A stretch of DNA of 64,000 nucleotides from Diplonema japonicum (GCA_964019335.1 OZ025735.1:158501-222500), one strand, 5' to 3'; numbered from the stretch's first letter, positions 40,567-52,543 are shown. Program-made: numbers and translations. The notes: generated by a model from the sequence alone, not told the origin.

Positions 40567-43500
40567 ATGAAGCAGAGCTACTACTCTCCCGGAGGGGGGA
40601 TGACGTCCCCTGCAGTGGGGTACAGGGCGTCGCGGTCGCCTGCGAGGGAGACCATGAGCCCTCCAACGAACAGGGACGTGTTGCCGGCAGACTGGCCGAT
40701 GAACGGGGGGCAGCAGCAACAGGCAACGCCAGCTGGTTTCATGTTCACCCCGACTCCAGAGAGGGCGAACGACCGTGAGGGGTCAGTCACTATTTCGCAG
40801 TATGCCCAACTGCAGGCTGACAGGGCGACGGTGGAGGTGAAGCTGAACGTTGCAGAGAACAAGCTGAAAGATGCCCAAACTCGCGAGGGCTGCCTTGTCA
40901 ACCAGCTGCAAAGGGAGCGCACCCAGCACACTCAGGTCTGCCAGTACCTTCTTGACGCTTGCAAGTCTCTGTCTAAACAGGCCGAGGACCTCCCCGACTC
41001 TGTGTCATCGCCTTCCCGTGCGCCTGACTTCGCCAGAAAACTAGGAGAACAGCTCCGCGAGACTGAAGAAGACCGCGACGTCGCCATCGCCGCTTCACAG
41101 GCCGCCACAGCGAAGGTCGACCAGCTCACTATGGCCATCAAAGACCGTGATATCTGCATTACCTCTCTCGAAACAAAGCTCCGACAAGCAGACACACGGG
41201 TCGATGGTCTGGAGGCTGATGTTCAGCAGCTCCTCGACCAGCTCCGGATAGCCCAGACAAGCCCCGTGGGCCCCGCAGAGAAGTCAGCCGACGACTCTCT
41301 CCTCACCTGGGCCAATACCAACGAAACTGCTGTCCCCCCCAGACAGTCACCCTCTACCAGGGGGCCTATCCCCGCGCCACCCGTTGCCAAAAGCCCAGCA
41401 CGCCCCATCCAAACACCGCAGAGCACGAACACTGTCAACACCTCTCACGCCTCCACGAACCCACAGGAGACCACAGGGGAATGGCCCCCCAGCCCCAGGA
41501 GGCAGCTCAACACGTCTACCATGGACTCCACGCTGAACGACACCTTGCCGGAAGAGTTTCCCCTCAGCCCTAGGAGGGAGTTGCCGGCAGAGAACGGACC
41601 GGGTGAAGATTGGAGGCAGGCCGGCGAGGAGTGGCCCCCCAGTCCGAGGAGGAGTGTCCAGCCGGAAGAACGCCATCACGAGCCCCCTGCCCACCAGCAG
41701 GACTGGTCCAATGTGACAGCCACCCCTGACCAGAGGGAATGGCCCCCCAGCCCTCAAAGGAGTAGGAATTACGAGCAAGAAAGACACGAAGAGACACAGG
41801 AAGGGATCAACCAAAACGAGTGGCCCCCTAGTCCTGCCCGTGCAAGAGGGAGGGAACCCGAACCGGAGGAACACGAGACACAGGAGCCAATGGGAGAGGA
41901 ATGGCCTCCCTCGCCGGCAAGGAACAGGAACAGTGAAATGGAAGTTTGGGGAAAGGAATGGCCGCCAAGCCCGCAAAGGGAGAGGAACACCCCTGCTGAT
42001 GAGAGCCCGAGACGCGCACGCGGGAATGAGGGAGAGCGACAGGACGTAGAAGAGGGAAAGGAATGGCCCCCGAGCCCGAGGAGGTCGAGGGACGTCGGGC
42101 GCGAAGCAACGCGTGAGGCAGCACCGCAGGTTAGCCAGACAAAGAAGGCAGGCCCGTGGCCGCAGAGCCCGAGGAGGACACCGTCGTGTCAGGTACGTAC
42201 TTCGAACACATCAAGACAACACAATACAACAGCGCCACGATCTTACAACACCAGACTCGGAGAACGAACCGCAGTACGCGGAGAGCATCCACATGGAGGA
42301 CGACTCGCCACCGCGGTCGGAGCCGCACACGACAACCCCTGTTGATGCGGTGTGCATGCAACAACATTTCCCCTTTATACACAAAACACAGACGAACATT
42401 TCGCAGAAGTTGGAGTATACCCCGAACAGCCCGAAGACCAAACGGGATGACCTGAACGACTCGATGAACCAACTCGGCGGGCGGAGGAGAAGCGTGGGGT
42501 TTGTGGACGTCCCCAACGAACAGCACAGGAAACACTCAGAATGCAGCGATGTGGGTGCTGTGCGGCGCTCTGTGGACCTTATCAGAGCACCTTCTGACCT
42601 GACCCCGACTGCTGCAAAACTACGCATCGCAAAGCTTGAGAAGGAGATCAGACTGATAAAGGGCGAAGAGGAGCAGTCCGCTTTGGAAGGCGACATGAAA
42701 CGCCGCGCGGAGAAAGCGTTCAACGCCGTCGACGCCCTTCATCAAAAGGACGGGAGCATCTCAAAAACAGAGCTTGGAAGAGTTCTGAGGGAGGACAAGC
42801 TTGGCGCGAAGGTGCTCTTCCACGAGCTGGACGGCGACGACTCAGGCGAGATCGACATCCACGAGTGGCTCGGGTGGTTCGGAAAGCTAAAAAACAAAGA
42901 TGCAGCAGAAAACATGCTGGAGTGGATCGAGGAACGCTTGGAGGCTGTGTCTAAACAGAAGGGCGTGCACTTCTCAAGGGGTTTGAGCGAGCCCACGCAC
43001 TCCAAGGCAAAGCGTCTTTTCGAATGCATCCTCGATAGAGTCAACAACGAACATTTTATCTACAAACCTTCTTTGATCGCTATGCTCAAGGACGAAGGCT
43101 TGGTTATGAAAACCCTACCCAACAACGACGAGCAGAACGTGTACATGACGCACTGGATCTCTTGGCTGGAGGAAATCGACACTTCAGAACATTCGTCAGC
43201 TGCGTCAACACTGACATGGGTGGAGTCAAAGATCGATGCACAGCCACCGCAAGAAGCCCCTGCTGTGGATGAGGCTTACAATGGGCCATTGTCCGAAGAA
43301 CAGAGGCAGCGTGCTGTGGGTGCTTTTCACCGTCTGGATGAGCTATCGGGGAACGCAGGAGTTGTGACTATTGAAACACTCCTCCTTTCGCTCCAGATGC
43401 AGGCCCCGACCGCCAACATCGTTCTGAAGGAGCTTTATGACATCGTTAGCAGAGATGAAATTTACATGGTTTGTCTTTAATTCAGGGGGAGAGGGGGGAA

Positions 43501-43608
43501 AAAAAAAAATAACAAAAGGTGGACTGGATCGCATGGTTCGATTCTCTTGAACGCTCGAAAGGATCTTGTGGCGATATGCTGCAGCTACTTGAATCAAAGC
43601 TTGCGTGA
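40567..43608 (+). CDS. Coiled-coil protein with nine WPPSP repeats and C-terminal EF-hand region, three exons
   Basis: Exons are 40567-42192, 42233-43468 and 43519-43608 (introns 40 and 50 nt, both phase 0); 983 residues. Residues about 75-230 are a coiled coil (QLQADRATVEVKLNVAENKL, LEADVQQLLDQLRIAQ). From about residue 305 to 540 the motif [E/K/N]-W-P-P-S-P-[RQA]-R recurs nine times in disordered acidic DNA-encoded linkers, each a proline-directed phospho-site. After a second linker comes a helical EF-hand region: FHELDGDDSGEIDIHEWLGW contains a complete Ca2+ loop (D1, D3, S5, E7, D9, E12), and flanking repeats (HWISWLEEIDTSE, VDWIAWFDSLERSKGS) look like degenerate EF-hands. The last one is created by splicing exon 3. 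Likely a Ca2+-responsive, kinase-regulated cytoskeletal or flagellar scaffold. The start ATG follows an A-run; the upstream extension is Phe/Ser low complexity. Confidence 0.78.
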
Positions 43609-44264
43609 TTCCCGAAGGAGTGATGGGGGGGGGGCGTTTTTTTCTTCTTCTTTTTTTTTTTTCTTCCCCTTTTTATTATTATTATATTTTTTTTTTTTGT
43701 TCACTCACAGAGAAAAACGATATTCTTTTTTTTTTTTTTTTCCCTTCTTTTTCCCATATCCCCCATCCCACTTAGAATTTCGGGATTAGAGATATCCCGT
43801 GCGGCAAGTACGCCCTTTCCTTCTAGCCGTCTCTTTGGTAATACAACCAGCAGGGATGGAAAGAAAAAAAAGGGAATGTACAAGAAGAGGCATTATTTTC
43901 TTATGGCAAGACGCAAACGCCCTTTAGAGAGAGAGAAAAAAAAAAGAATTGGCGTGAATGGCGGGAATTTCTCATCCCCCCCCCTTTCACCCTTTCCATA
44001 TTTTGCTTAGATATTTCCTCCCCACTTTTAATTTTGATTCCCGCCCCCCCCCCCCCCCTTTATTTACTGTTGTTGTTTCCCCCTCCTTTCCTCTTTTTTC
44101 CCCCTCCCCCCCTCTTCTTTCTACCACCAACGCCGTTTCTTTATTTCCCCGTTTTCTTCTCGCTTAGAAAAAAAAGTATGCTTTCTGTTAGTCTACGATT
44201 TTTTTTATAAATGTTTTAAAAAAAAGAAAATCTTTAAAAAAGAAGGAACACCAACATCGACAAA
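43609..44264. other. Intergenic low-complexity spacer
   Basis: No gene seen. T-runs near 43646-43670 and 43727-43741, a C-run near 44043-44058, pyrimidine tracts, and an A-rich leader before 44265. Confidence 0.7.
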
Positions 44265-45542
44265 ATGAGCATTGCTAAATCGTATCTTGCAAGTGGCATC
44301 ACAAGCAAGACAGCCAGGGGATTATGGGAAACCGCTTACAGTTTATACCAAACCGCAACGTTTCAAAAGAAAACGCTGTACTTCTATCACGCGCCGGAGT
44401 GCGCGGCTTCTGATGCTCTGTTGCAGGTTCTTCCTAAGCTGCTGGAGTGTTACCCTAAAGTGGACATCAAGGTCCGCACTGTCGCTCCTTGCAACGATCC
44501 GTCACTGGCGCCTTTCCCGGAAACCCTGGCAAAATGGGACCATACCGACGCGCAAGAATTCTCGAAATATCTCAAAGACATCTCACCTCCAACCACCATT
44601 GAGGAGCCTGCACTATCAACTGTAAGGAACATGCTTCTAAACCTTGAATCCAACCCGTCAGAGTACATCAAAACCGCGTTAGAGCTTCGCTCCAAAACAT
44701 CATTCTCGGACACTCCTCAAGCGAACGACGAGATGTTAAAGAGAAACCGAGCTGAGCTTGAACGAGCAGGACACTGGATGACAGGGACTATTTATTTTGG
44801 CGGGCGTTTCTACAGAGGGCTCGACAGGATGCGGCTTCTGGAAGAACAGCTGACAAAACAAGGTTTGGGCTCCGGAACGTGCATGGTGTACAATTCCTTC
44901 ACCCCACCGAAGCCCGTTGGTAACGAGAAGATTGAGGTGTGGTTGTCCCCACGATCACCTTACAGCTACCTTACCCTCGCGATAATCATGAGAGAAGGGA
45001 AAATATCGGACGAGGGTATTTTAAGATGGCATGGAACAGATGTGGTACTACGCCCTACGGTACCCATGGCCATGAGGGGGGTCAAGGTTCCGCTTAAAAA
45101 AGTGTTCACGATATTGTTTGACGCTGCTCGTGTTGCGCACCATCATGAGATTCCCTTCGGGTTCTTGAAGGATCCATTGGGGGATGCTGCAACAAACTTA
45201 TTGAAGGTTACCTGCTACCTTCAAAAAACACACCCTGGAAAAGAATGGACATTCTTGTTGGAGGCATACAAAGCTGCGTGGTCTCGTGCAATCGACCTTA
45301 CGTCCGAAGCAAACATTGTGTCCCTTGCTCCTCTTGCAGGTGTGACTGAAGACGACATCCGCGCAGGTCTCGCAGATGACACTTACTCTGTTTCCGTCAA
45401 GTCCTCCCGTGAGGATCTCTTTGAGAGTGGGCTGTGGGGGGTTCCCTCGTTTCGTTACAACGGGAAAGTTGCGTGGGGCCAAGACAGAATGTGGTTCATC
45501 GAAAGATGGCTTGGAGATTCTTCTGCAGAGCTCACTTTATAA
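44265..45542 (+). CDS. DsbA-fold protein of the HCCA isomerase/GST-kappa family, two thioredoxin-like modules
   Basis: A 425-residue protein, about twice the family length. The C-terminal half is a DsbA-fold 2-hydroxychromene-2-carboxylate-isomerase/GST-kappa-type domain: EVWLSPRSPYSYLTLAIIMR (the SPYSYL motif at the glutathione site), then a helical insertion, and the cis-Pro loop and C-terminus GLWGVPSFRYNGKVAWGQDR, MWFIERWLGD. The N-terminal half (TLYFYHAPECAASDALLQVL ... VRTVAPCNDP) looks like a second, divergent thioredoxin-like copy without a CxxC. Kappa-class GSTs and HCCA isomerases use glutathione with Ser rather than Cys at the active site and work in mitochondria or peroxisomes. 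A Ser lies in SPRSPYS as expected. The substrate is unknown. No intron; the ATG follows an A-rich leader. Confidence 0.83.
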   Translation: MSIAKSYLASGITSKTARGLWETAYSLYQTATFQKKTLYFYHAPECAASDALLQVLPKLLECYPKVDIKVRTVAPCNDPSLAPFPETLAKWDHTDAQEFSKYLKDISPPTTIEEPALSTVRNMLLNLESNPSEYIKTALELRSKTSFSDTPQANDEMLKRNRAELERAGHWMTGTIYFGGRFYRGLDRMRLLEEQLTKQGLGSGTCMVYNSFTPPKPVGNEKIEVWLSPRSPYSYLTLAIIMREGKISDEGILRWHGTDVVLRPTVPMAMRGVKVPLKKVFTILFDAARVAHHHEIPFGFLKDPLGDAATNLLKVTCYLQKTHPGKEWTFLLEAYKAAWSRAIDLTSEANIVSLAPLAGVTEDDIRAGLADDTYSVSVKSSREDLFESGLWGVPSFRYNGKVAWGQDRMWFIERWLGDSSAELTL

Positions 45543-45797
45543 ACAATCGGATTTGGGAGAGGGAGGGGGGAGAATTAACTTTACTGGCTCAAGTTCTCTC
45601 CTCTCTCAAAAAAGAAGAAAAAACCTGTTTTGTGGCTACACCCAGACACAAGCAGGAAGGAACGGAGGGGAAAAAAAAAAAGATTTCTTTTTTTTTTTTC
45701 GAGTGTTCGACATCTTCTCAAAATTTCATTTTTTTTTTTCCTTCTTTTTTTTTTAAAAAAAATATTAGCATTCTTTGAGTAGTACCCCTAAGGAGTT

Positions 45798-46004
45798 ATG
45801 CACGATGCTAACCTGGAAAAGCTGGTGGTGGCCATTGCCAAGAGGGTAGGCAGCGTGCGAAGGGCCATCGAGGAGATAAAGGAAACCATCGAGCATGTCG
45901 AAGAAAGGGAGGAGCTAGGAGCGAGAGAGCTGCTAGAACGCATCGCAGAGGCACAGCACGAGACATGTGCGACACAAGACGAACTACTGAAACGCTTGAA
46001 TTAA
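45798..46004 (+). CDS. Small helical protein, 68 residues
   Basis: A short acidic/basic, wholly helical ORF with heptad-like pattern (LEKLVVAIAKRVGSVRRAIE, EIKETIEHVEEREELGAREL, LERIAEAQHETCATQDELLK). The stretch has ordinary coding composition between two homopolymer spacers and a clear stop at 46004. The ATG lacks the usual adjacent A-run but follows one by 30 bases. It would form a coiled coil or small helical bundle. No family recognised. It could be a real microprotein or a 5' exon lacking a visible continuation. Confidence 0.45.
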   Translation: MHDANLEKLVVAIAKRVGSVRRAIEEIKETIEHVEEREELGARELLERIAEAQHETCATQDELLKRLN

Positions 46005-46156
46005 AATTTACAAACCCCCCCCCCCCCAACAATCTCTCATATTTATCTCCCCAAAAACATGTTCAGCTTTAATAAAAATCCCCCCCCCCCGACAGGAGGA
46101 GTGGTTGGGGGAGGGGGTTTCGGTGTTTGGGAAAAAAAAAAAAAAAAAAAAAAAAA

Positions 46157-47327
46157 ATGGGTGATGATCTTCAGCGTGCCATGGCGGACCGTATGGCCCG
46201 CATGAGGGCGCAGGCTCACAGAGGGAGGACGGGGGGCAACCCACAGGTGATTCGCACCAGCGAGGCAAAGAAGCCGATGTACGTCCCCGATATTTCGGCG
46301 AGGCAGGAAATGTTCAAGAGCTTCCCGAACGCAGTGGGGAGCACAGGGGGGATGGCGCTCTCGACGTCGACGGCAACACCCACCACCACAGGCCAGCCGA
46401 GCTCAACAGCCAACAACACAGCTTCCTTCAACGCGAACAACTCCCGGCTATCAGAAGTATCAGACGACGAAGGTGCTGAAAAACTCCGGCAAAAGCTCCA
46501 AGACATGGGCATCAGTGAGACAGTAGCACCTCTTACACAAAGTATGGAACGGGAAGAAAGAAATAATAATAATAATAAATAAATAAAATAAGGCGACGTC
46601 CCTGCTGCAACCATGCGAAACGCACCGAAGCTCGACATTACTGACAAGCGAAGCTTTTTAGGACACGCGCCGCCGAAGTATGATTTTGTTCAGAAGAAAA
46701 ATAAAAAGAAAAAAAAAAAATAGAGTCGGGATGGTGTACTGTCATATAATAAGGGACCGCAGCGGGCTGAAGAAGCTGCACCCCGAATACACGTTGTACT
46801 TGGAGTCGGGTGTGGAGAGCCAGTTTTTGCTGGCGGCGAGGAAGAGAAAGAAGAACAAAACCAGCAATTACCTGATCTCGATGGACACAGAGGACCTGCA
46901 TAGAAACTCGGGGAATTTCTACGGAAAGGTGAGGAGCAACTTTTTAGGGACAGAGTTCACTGTCTATGACAGGGGCGAGAGGGCGAGCAAGGACGGCAGC
47001 GTCTCGCACCGACAGGAGCTTGCAGCGGTGCTCTACGAGGCCAACATAATCGGCAGCAAAGGACCAAGAAAAATGACAGCTGTGGTTCCATCTGTTGATG
47101 TGACTGGGAGGCGAACTACATGGAAGCAGGACACCGAAGACTCCGAAGGTCTTATCCTTGCCTACAAGGCGGGAGAGCGGAAGGACGACATGATGGTCTT
47201 GGAAAATAAAAAACCCAACTGGAACGAAGAGCTACGCGCGTACGTCCTCAATTTCAAAGGAAGGGTCACTGTCCCCAGCGTTAAGAATTTCCAGCTTGTT
47301 GAACGCCATACCGAGAAGGTATTTTTC

Positions 47328-47362
<35 letters not shown>

Positions 47363-47487
47363 TACTTGTCCAATTTGGAAAAATTGGCCCCGATAAATTC
47401 ACCCTTGATTTCCAATATCCCGTGAACGGGCTACAGGCGTTTTCTATTGCTCTGACGGCTTTCGACAATAAATTGGCTTGTGAGTAG
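46157..47487 (+). CDS. Tubby-family protein (TUB/TULP), four exons
   Basis: Exons are 46157-46541, 46593-46677, 46724-47318 and 47362-47487 (introns 51, 46 and 43 nt; phases 1, 2 and 0). The spliced product is 396 residues. The N-terminal ~150 residues are disordered and Thr/Ser/Asn-rich. The C-terminal Tubby domain is textbook: VYCHIIRDRSGLKKLHPEYT, LLAARKRKKNKTSNYLISMD, FYGKVRSNFLGTEFTVYDRG, MTAVVPSVDVTGRR, KPNWNEELRAYVLNFKGRVT, VKNFQLVERHTEK and the terminal VLVQFGKIGPDKFTLDFQYP ... FDNKLACE. Three splices rebuild one continuous domain, confirming the intron calls. Tubby domains bind PI(4,5)P2, and TULPs carry receptors into cilia with IFT-A, so a flagellar trafficking role is likely in a flagellate. 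The ATG follows an A-run directly. Confidence 0.95.
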
Positions 47488-48280
47488 GGGGCGGAGAAGG
47501 GGGGAGGGGGGGATAAGAAATAGAATTCTGTTGAGTGGATAAGTTAGAATAAACAAATAAAAAACTTTTTTTAAGAAAAAAAAAAAAAAAACGGGATGGG
47601 GGATCTTTTTTTTTTCATTCTTTCGCCATCGCTTTCTCTTTTTTTTTTTGGCTTTTTTAAAGAACAGAATCGTTCTGAAACGGTAACTATTTATTGTCCA
47701 AAAAAAAAAACAAGAAAAAGAAAAAGCCACGACGCAATAAGCATGGGAATGCTATCGGGGGGGAGGGGGGGCTTGAAAAAAAAAAGAAACCTGGAAAAGA
47801 GACCTTCTCGTCTTGCATGGCATTATGTATCTTGCTTCCCCCACCTTCCCTTCCCTTCTCCTCTCCTCTCTTTTTTTGCATTAAAAAAAAATTGCTAGTT
47901 TTTTTTTCTTCATGCAGGGCAGCAAGGCCTTTGGCCGGGTCTAGGTGCGTAACGACACCTCCCTTAAGCGAGTCATTTCAGAAAAGTATGTGTCAGGGTG
48001 ACGGGTGCTCGGCGGAGAAACAAGAATAAGGCAAAACCTTGGCCGGCCGGCTGTTATCAGCTACTGCACAACCAAGCGACAGACCTCTCAAAACAAGGGG
48101 CAACATGGATTGCAACGTACCTTAAAAGAAATATTTTTTTTTTTTGTTTGACAAAAAAAAAAAAGGAAAAAAAAAAAAGAAAGCCCTCCGCTCACTCCCC
48201 CCAATTTCTTTTTGCAGATCCCATCCCCTCCAAAAAAAAAAAAAAAAAGTGGGGAGAGGAGAAGGGGAAACAAACGAAAA
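47488..48280. other. Intergenic with dispersed repeat copy 1
   Basis: No protein gene. A segment of normal composition at about 47910-48115 contains the repeat shared with 54719-54861 (listed separately). The rest is homopolymer and pyrimidine spacer, ending with an A-run and a G-rich leader before 48281. Confidence 0.65.
47959..48107 (+). repeat. Dispersed repeat, copy 1
   Basis: Matches copy 2 at 54719-54861 in the same orientation. Shared words in order: TCCCTTAAGCGAGTCAT, AGGGTGAC, GGTGC, CAAGAATAAG, CCAAA-type, then AGACCTCTCA/AGGCCTTTCA and AACA. The pair diverges by substitutions and small indels. No ORF is conserved. It may be a SINE-like element or an RNA gene pair. Confidence 0.7.
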
Positions 48281-50430
48281 ATGGAACAACCCCCCGACAA
48301 TGACGAAGACGTTCTTACCCGGATTGAGAGAATGCGCGAGGCAGTGAGAGAGAAGGGAAAGCAGCTGGGGCTGCAGTACGGGCTCATGAAGGCGGCGAAA
48401 CACGTCGAGGCAAGGAAGAAAAAAGCAAAGGACGGCTTGTACCTTGACCCTTGCAGCTTCACAGCCCACCACGACCCTATGGCAATGCTGTCCCCCATAT
48501 CACCCTGCGAGATACTAAACCCGTGCCTTCCACAACTCGCAACAAAGTTCGGGACATCCGGATCAAAACAACTTCAAAGCCTTGTGAAATATCTCTCAGA
48601 CACCCCTGGAGTAAGCCGCGTATCAGACCTCGATTTTCTAAAAGTGATACAAGAATGGACGTCCACCGCGATAACAAGAAAAGAAGAGGAGAAAGACAGC
48701 ATTTCACCAAGCAGTTCAAAAGGCCAGGGACAGCTCAAGTTCAAATGGGAAAATCTGCCCAAAACACAGGCCACATCATTGTCAGGCCTTGACGACGTCA
48801 ATAAAGATGGAGAGCTTCTTTTCACATCCGACGCTGCGAATAGTCTGATTCGACTTCGCGCAGATGCAATTCACCAGCACGTAGCGCTTATTGTGTTAAA
48901 CACCGAGGGTGAGATTCTAACATGGAACACGCGAATGGAACAGGCAACCGGTGTGAATGCTTTATCTGCAGTTGGAAACGACATAACCGCCTTCCTCCCC
49001 CTCGAGCAAGACCAAGAAGAAATCTGGTCGTGCCTTACATTAATGGACAAGGACCAGAGCGTCGAACTTGCCCCGCACAACTACACCTTCACACGCTCCG
49101 ACGGTATCAACATGGCGCATCTTACCCTTCAGCTTATTGGAGGCCGGAGTCCCGGGCATATTTTGGCGGTCGGATCAGAGGCTATAAACAAAGCCGAGAC
49201 GAATTATTCAAAATGGGTTATCGAGCAGGTTCAAGAACCTCTTAAATCCCTGAAGACAACGTACCCAGACCAGCCCGACATCGCCAGCGTTTTGAACATC
49301 GTGAAGAAATCGCAGTCTGTGGACACGTCACGGTGGGGGCGGTTGAACATCCGCACGGCTTTGAAGAAGCTTGTCGTCAACTACCAGATGGACAACAGCA
49401 GCTCGCAGGACATTGAGGACAACGAGGTCAGCATAAAGCTTTGCATCGACCCGTCCGTTCCGGAAGAGGTACACACGGACTTCAACAGATACCCACTTTG
49501 CGTAGCGTACTTAGTGACAAACGCCGTTCGATTCTCACCAAAAGGCGGGCAAGTCCAGATAGAAGTGGGCCATGAACGGTGCACGCCCGAGGCAATGGGG
49601 AAAATCGTGGTAAAAGTAAGCGATGAGGGCAGTGGTATGCCGGAAGACGTCCTCAAAGCGCTGAAAGACTACAACGACGAGGTCGCACCCGGGTTGGTTG
49701 GAATCAAAATGGTGTTGGATGAAGTTGGGGGTTCATTGAGGCATATTGAAAATAAAATTGTTCAAAGAGGCCGTCGAGGCGCGGCTGCAGGAGAGACCAT
49801 GGGTGTCCCCGTTCGAGGCGAAACCGTGACAAAGGGCAGCACAGCGATTGTGGAAATTCCCAGGCTGACCATACCCAGAACCGTCCGCCCCCCCGGTGCA
49901 AGCATGACAAACTCTGTCTCCATGACAAGGTCATTCCTCACAAAGAAAAGCACGAGGTCCACCGAAACGACAAAGGCTGTTCAAGAAGCGAGGCACGAGC
50001 TCCTCCAGCAGGGCATGACGCCATTGGTGAGGTGCCTTGTCGTGGAGTCCAACGTTATCTACAGAATGTCGTTTTGCCATCATTTATGGGAACGGTCCTA
50101 CGCCCTCTCCCTTGCCGGGTCCATCCCCGAGGTCATGCAACAGATTGACAGCATAGACATCATCGTCATAGATGTGGAGGAAGAAGAGATGAACATTGAA
50201 GAACTCATCCAGTCACTGACCACAGATTACACACACGTGCAAGTATGCGACAAGGGGTTTATATGACAATAAAAATAAAAAAATATAAAAAAGGTCATCC
50301 TCGCATCGCGGATTTTCAACGCGGCACAAAAACAGACTATTAAAGATGCGTGCTGGTTTGGGATTACCCTCCCCGTGCAGAGCCATGAGCTGCAAGGCAC
50401 GTTGGACGAGGTATGTTTTTCAGGAAAGGG

Positions 50431-50466
<36 letters not shown>

Positions 50467-51992
50467 GGAACTTCGAGTGTACAAAAACATGATGCAGAAG
50501 AAGCACATCGAGGACGTACGGAAAGCCTTCAATACCGGGCAGTATGGGGGGAATGGGAAAAAAAAAAAAAAAAAAAAAAAAACGAAACCAATTTTTCTTT
50601 TTTTTTCTTCTTTTCGCAGTAGTGTGCCATGGGAACGAGGAAGGGTCCTCGGCGCCGGGAACTTCGGAAAAGTCTTCGAAGCCACAAACAAACTGACCGG
50701 GGGGAAAATGGCGGTGAAAGCTATCCCACTAGGAAGAGGAATGGAGGAAGAAGCACTTCTTCAGGAAGTCAAGGTAATATCAAAAAAAAAAAAAAAAAAG
50801 CAACAAAAAACTTCAGCTCATGGCCACTTTCGAACACACCAACATCATCCACTATTTCTACAGCGAACTCACAACAGACGAGCTTCTCATCTTCATGGAA
50901 TTTGCTGCCGACGGCACACTAGCTGACATGATCCCTCCTGGCGGCATGCAGGAATCCATGGTCTCAGGCTACATGGAGGGCATCCTTCGCGGCCTTGGAT
51001 ACCTACATAACAAAGGCATCACACACCGTGACATCAAAGTAGCAAACGTTCTAATCAACAAAGGTGTCTGCAAGCTAACAGACTTCGGGACAGCTACCGC
51101 GACAAAAAAAGGCCCGACAGAAAACAGTGAAACGGTGGGGACGCTGGCTTACATGTCACCAGAGGTCTTGGAAGGTGCGCCTCCAGCCACAGCGTGCGAT
51201 ATTTGGGCGTTGGGGTGTTTACTAATGGAACTTACAACGAACAAATCTCCGTTTGCACACGCTGGTGAGTCACCATGGCTGGTGGTGAAATACATTTCGG
51301 GATTGAAAATCGACGATAATGTTGACGTGGGAAAACACGCATACGGTGGGAGGGTAATGTTGTTTTTAAGAGATTGTTTATGTGTCGACCCGGCAAGACG
51401 GCCGAACTGCGATGAACTTCTGCAATCTCCACTGATACAGGGAACGGAGTTGATGATGAGGAAGGCCACAGTGTTCAGCCTAGCGAGGGTGAGCAGGAAG
51501 GAGAGTATGATATCGCCAAGCTTCAGAGGAGTGAAACAAAGTTTCCGAAACGCCGTCCGAAAGAAATCCTCAACTATGTCCCCGCAACAGTCCCAACCCC
51601 GCACGAGCACGGGGAATATCATACTATCACCTACCGCAGTAGATCAAACTATTCAAGACTGTTCTGATGGTTCAGACTTCTCGGGTTGGGGTGACAGTCC
51701 CAAGGACAACCCGATCCTTCCCGATTCAAAGTTCGACCACCCGGGTACTGGAACGGGTTCTTCCGCTGGGGACCAAGGTGCTTGCCTTACAAGAGTGCGG
51801 TCACGTACATCGACGTCCTCCATCTCTATTGAGGAAGAGGAGAAAATGAGGCGACTTGCCAACCGAGCTGTGACGGACACTCTGCGCAAATCCTTTGTCA
51901 CTAAGAAACCCCCGATTCCTGTGAAAAAAACCTCTGATGTTTCATCAGCTGGCGGCGGGGGTATCATGTATACCAGCTTTTCCGGTTTATGA
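48281..51992 (+). CDS. PAS / histidine-kinase-like ATPase / receiver-like protein fused to a STE-type protein kinase, six exons
   Basis: Exons are 48281-50242, 50294-50410, 50465-50541, 50620-50773 and 50817-51992; introns 51, 54, 78 and 43 nt, phases 0, 0, 2, 0. Five exons in all, 1161 residues. Order: charged N-terminus; PAS-like domain about 190-300 (VALIVLNTEGEILTWNTRME); dimerisation-like helix WVIEQVQEPLKSLK, where the phospho-His of HExxxPL reads Glu; HATPase about 385-510 with N-box AYLVTNAVRFSPKGG, G1 VSDEGSGMPED and weak G2 GLVGIKMVLDEVGG; receiver-like domain about 580-695 with VIDVEEEE (Asp kept), acidic pair reading ES in VVESN, and the KP lysine reading Leu (ITLPV). Then a kinase: VLGAGNFGKVF, MAVKAI, THRDIKVANVL, LTDFGTA, GTLAYMSPEV, all key residues present, MAP3K-like. 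A Ser-rich tail ends it. Splicing at four sites, spanning the receiver and kinase N-lobe, makes one frame. Likely a signalling kinase gated by a pseudo-two-component sensor. Confidence 0.88.
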
Positions 51993-52543
51993 GAGGGATA
52001 TGGGAAGGGAGACTGTATTTTTATTTGGGGAACGTAACATTTTTTTATCCCCCTCCCCCCCCCCCCCCCTGAGTCTTTTGACTTTGTCTAAACAAAAAAA
52101 AAAGGGAACGTTGGGCAAAGTTTTTTTTTTTGCTGGAACAAGTAAACAAATTTTTGAAAAGAATTGTTATTGCAAAAAAGAGTAGAGGCAGCTTGTCCGT
52201 TTATCCCTACTGTAGGTGAAAACGGCTTGCACAAACAAAAAGCCCCCCCCCCCCCCACCCCAGCACGTACAAACAAAACGGCCAGTTCCTCTTTTAAAAT
52301 TACATAACACAACTGTTCTTTTTTTTTCTTTGCGGGAAGAAAGAAAAAAAGGAAGTTAAAAAATGAAACAAATATGACCCCCCCCCCAGCAACATTTTCT
52401 CCCCCCCCCACAAAACTGTTCCTCTATATTTCACCTCCCCATTTTTTTTTCACATACCCTCCCCCCCCTTTTCCATCCTCTCTAAGATTTTCTGCTTTTT
52501 AAAAATAAAAAAAAAATCTCATAGGACCACCTCCCTTAGGGGA
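51993..52543. other. Intergenic low-complexity spacer
   Basis: No gene seen. C-runs near 52055-52070, 52243-52259 and 52378-52388, pyrimidine tracts and short A-runs. Confidence 0.7.

Noticed and set aside
41460-42180. Possible CRISPR-like or minisatellite array
   Set aside because: The repeats are protein-level WPPSP motifs inside an exon with irregular spacing; this is a eukaryotic gene.
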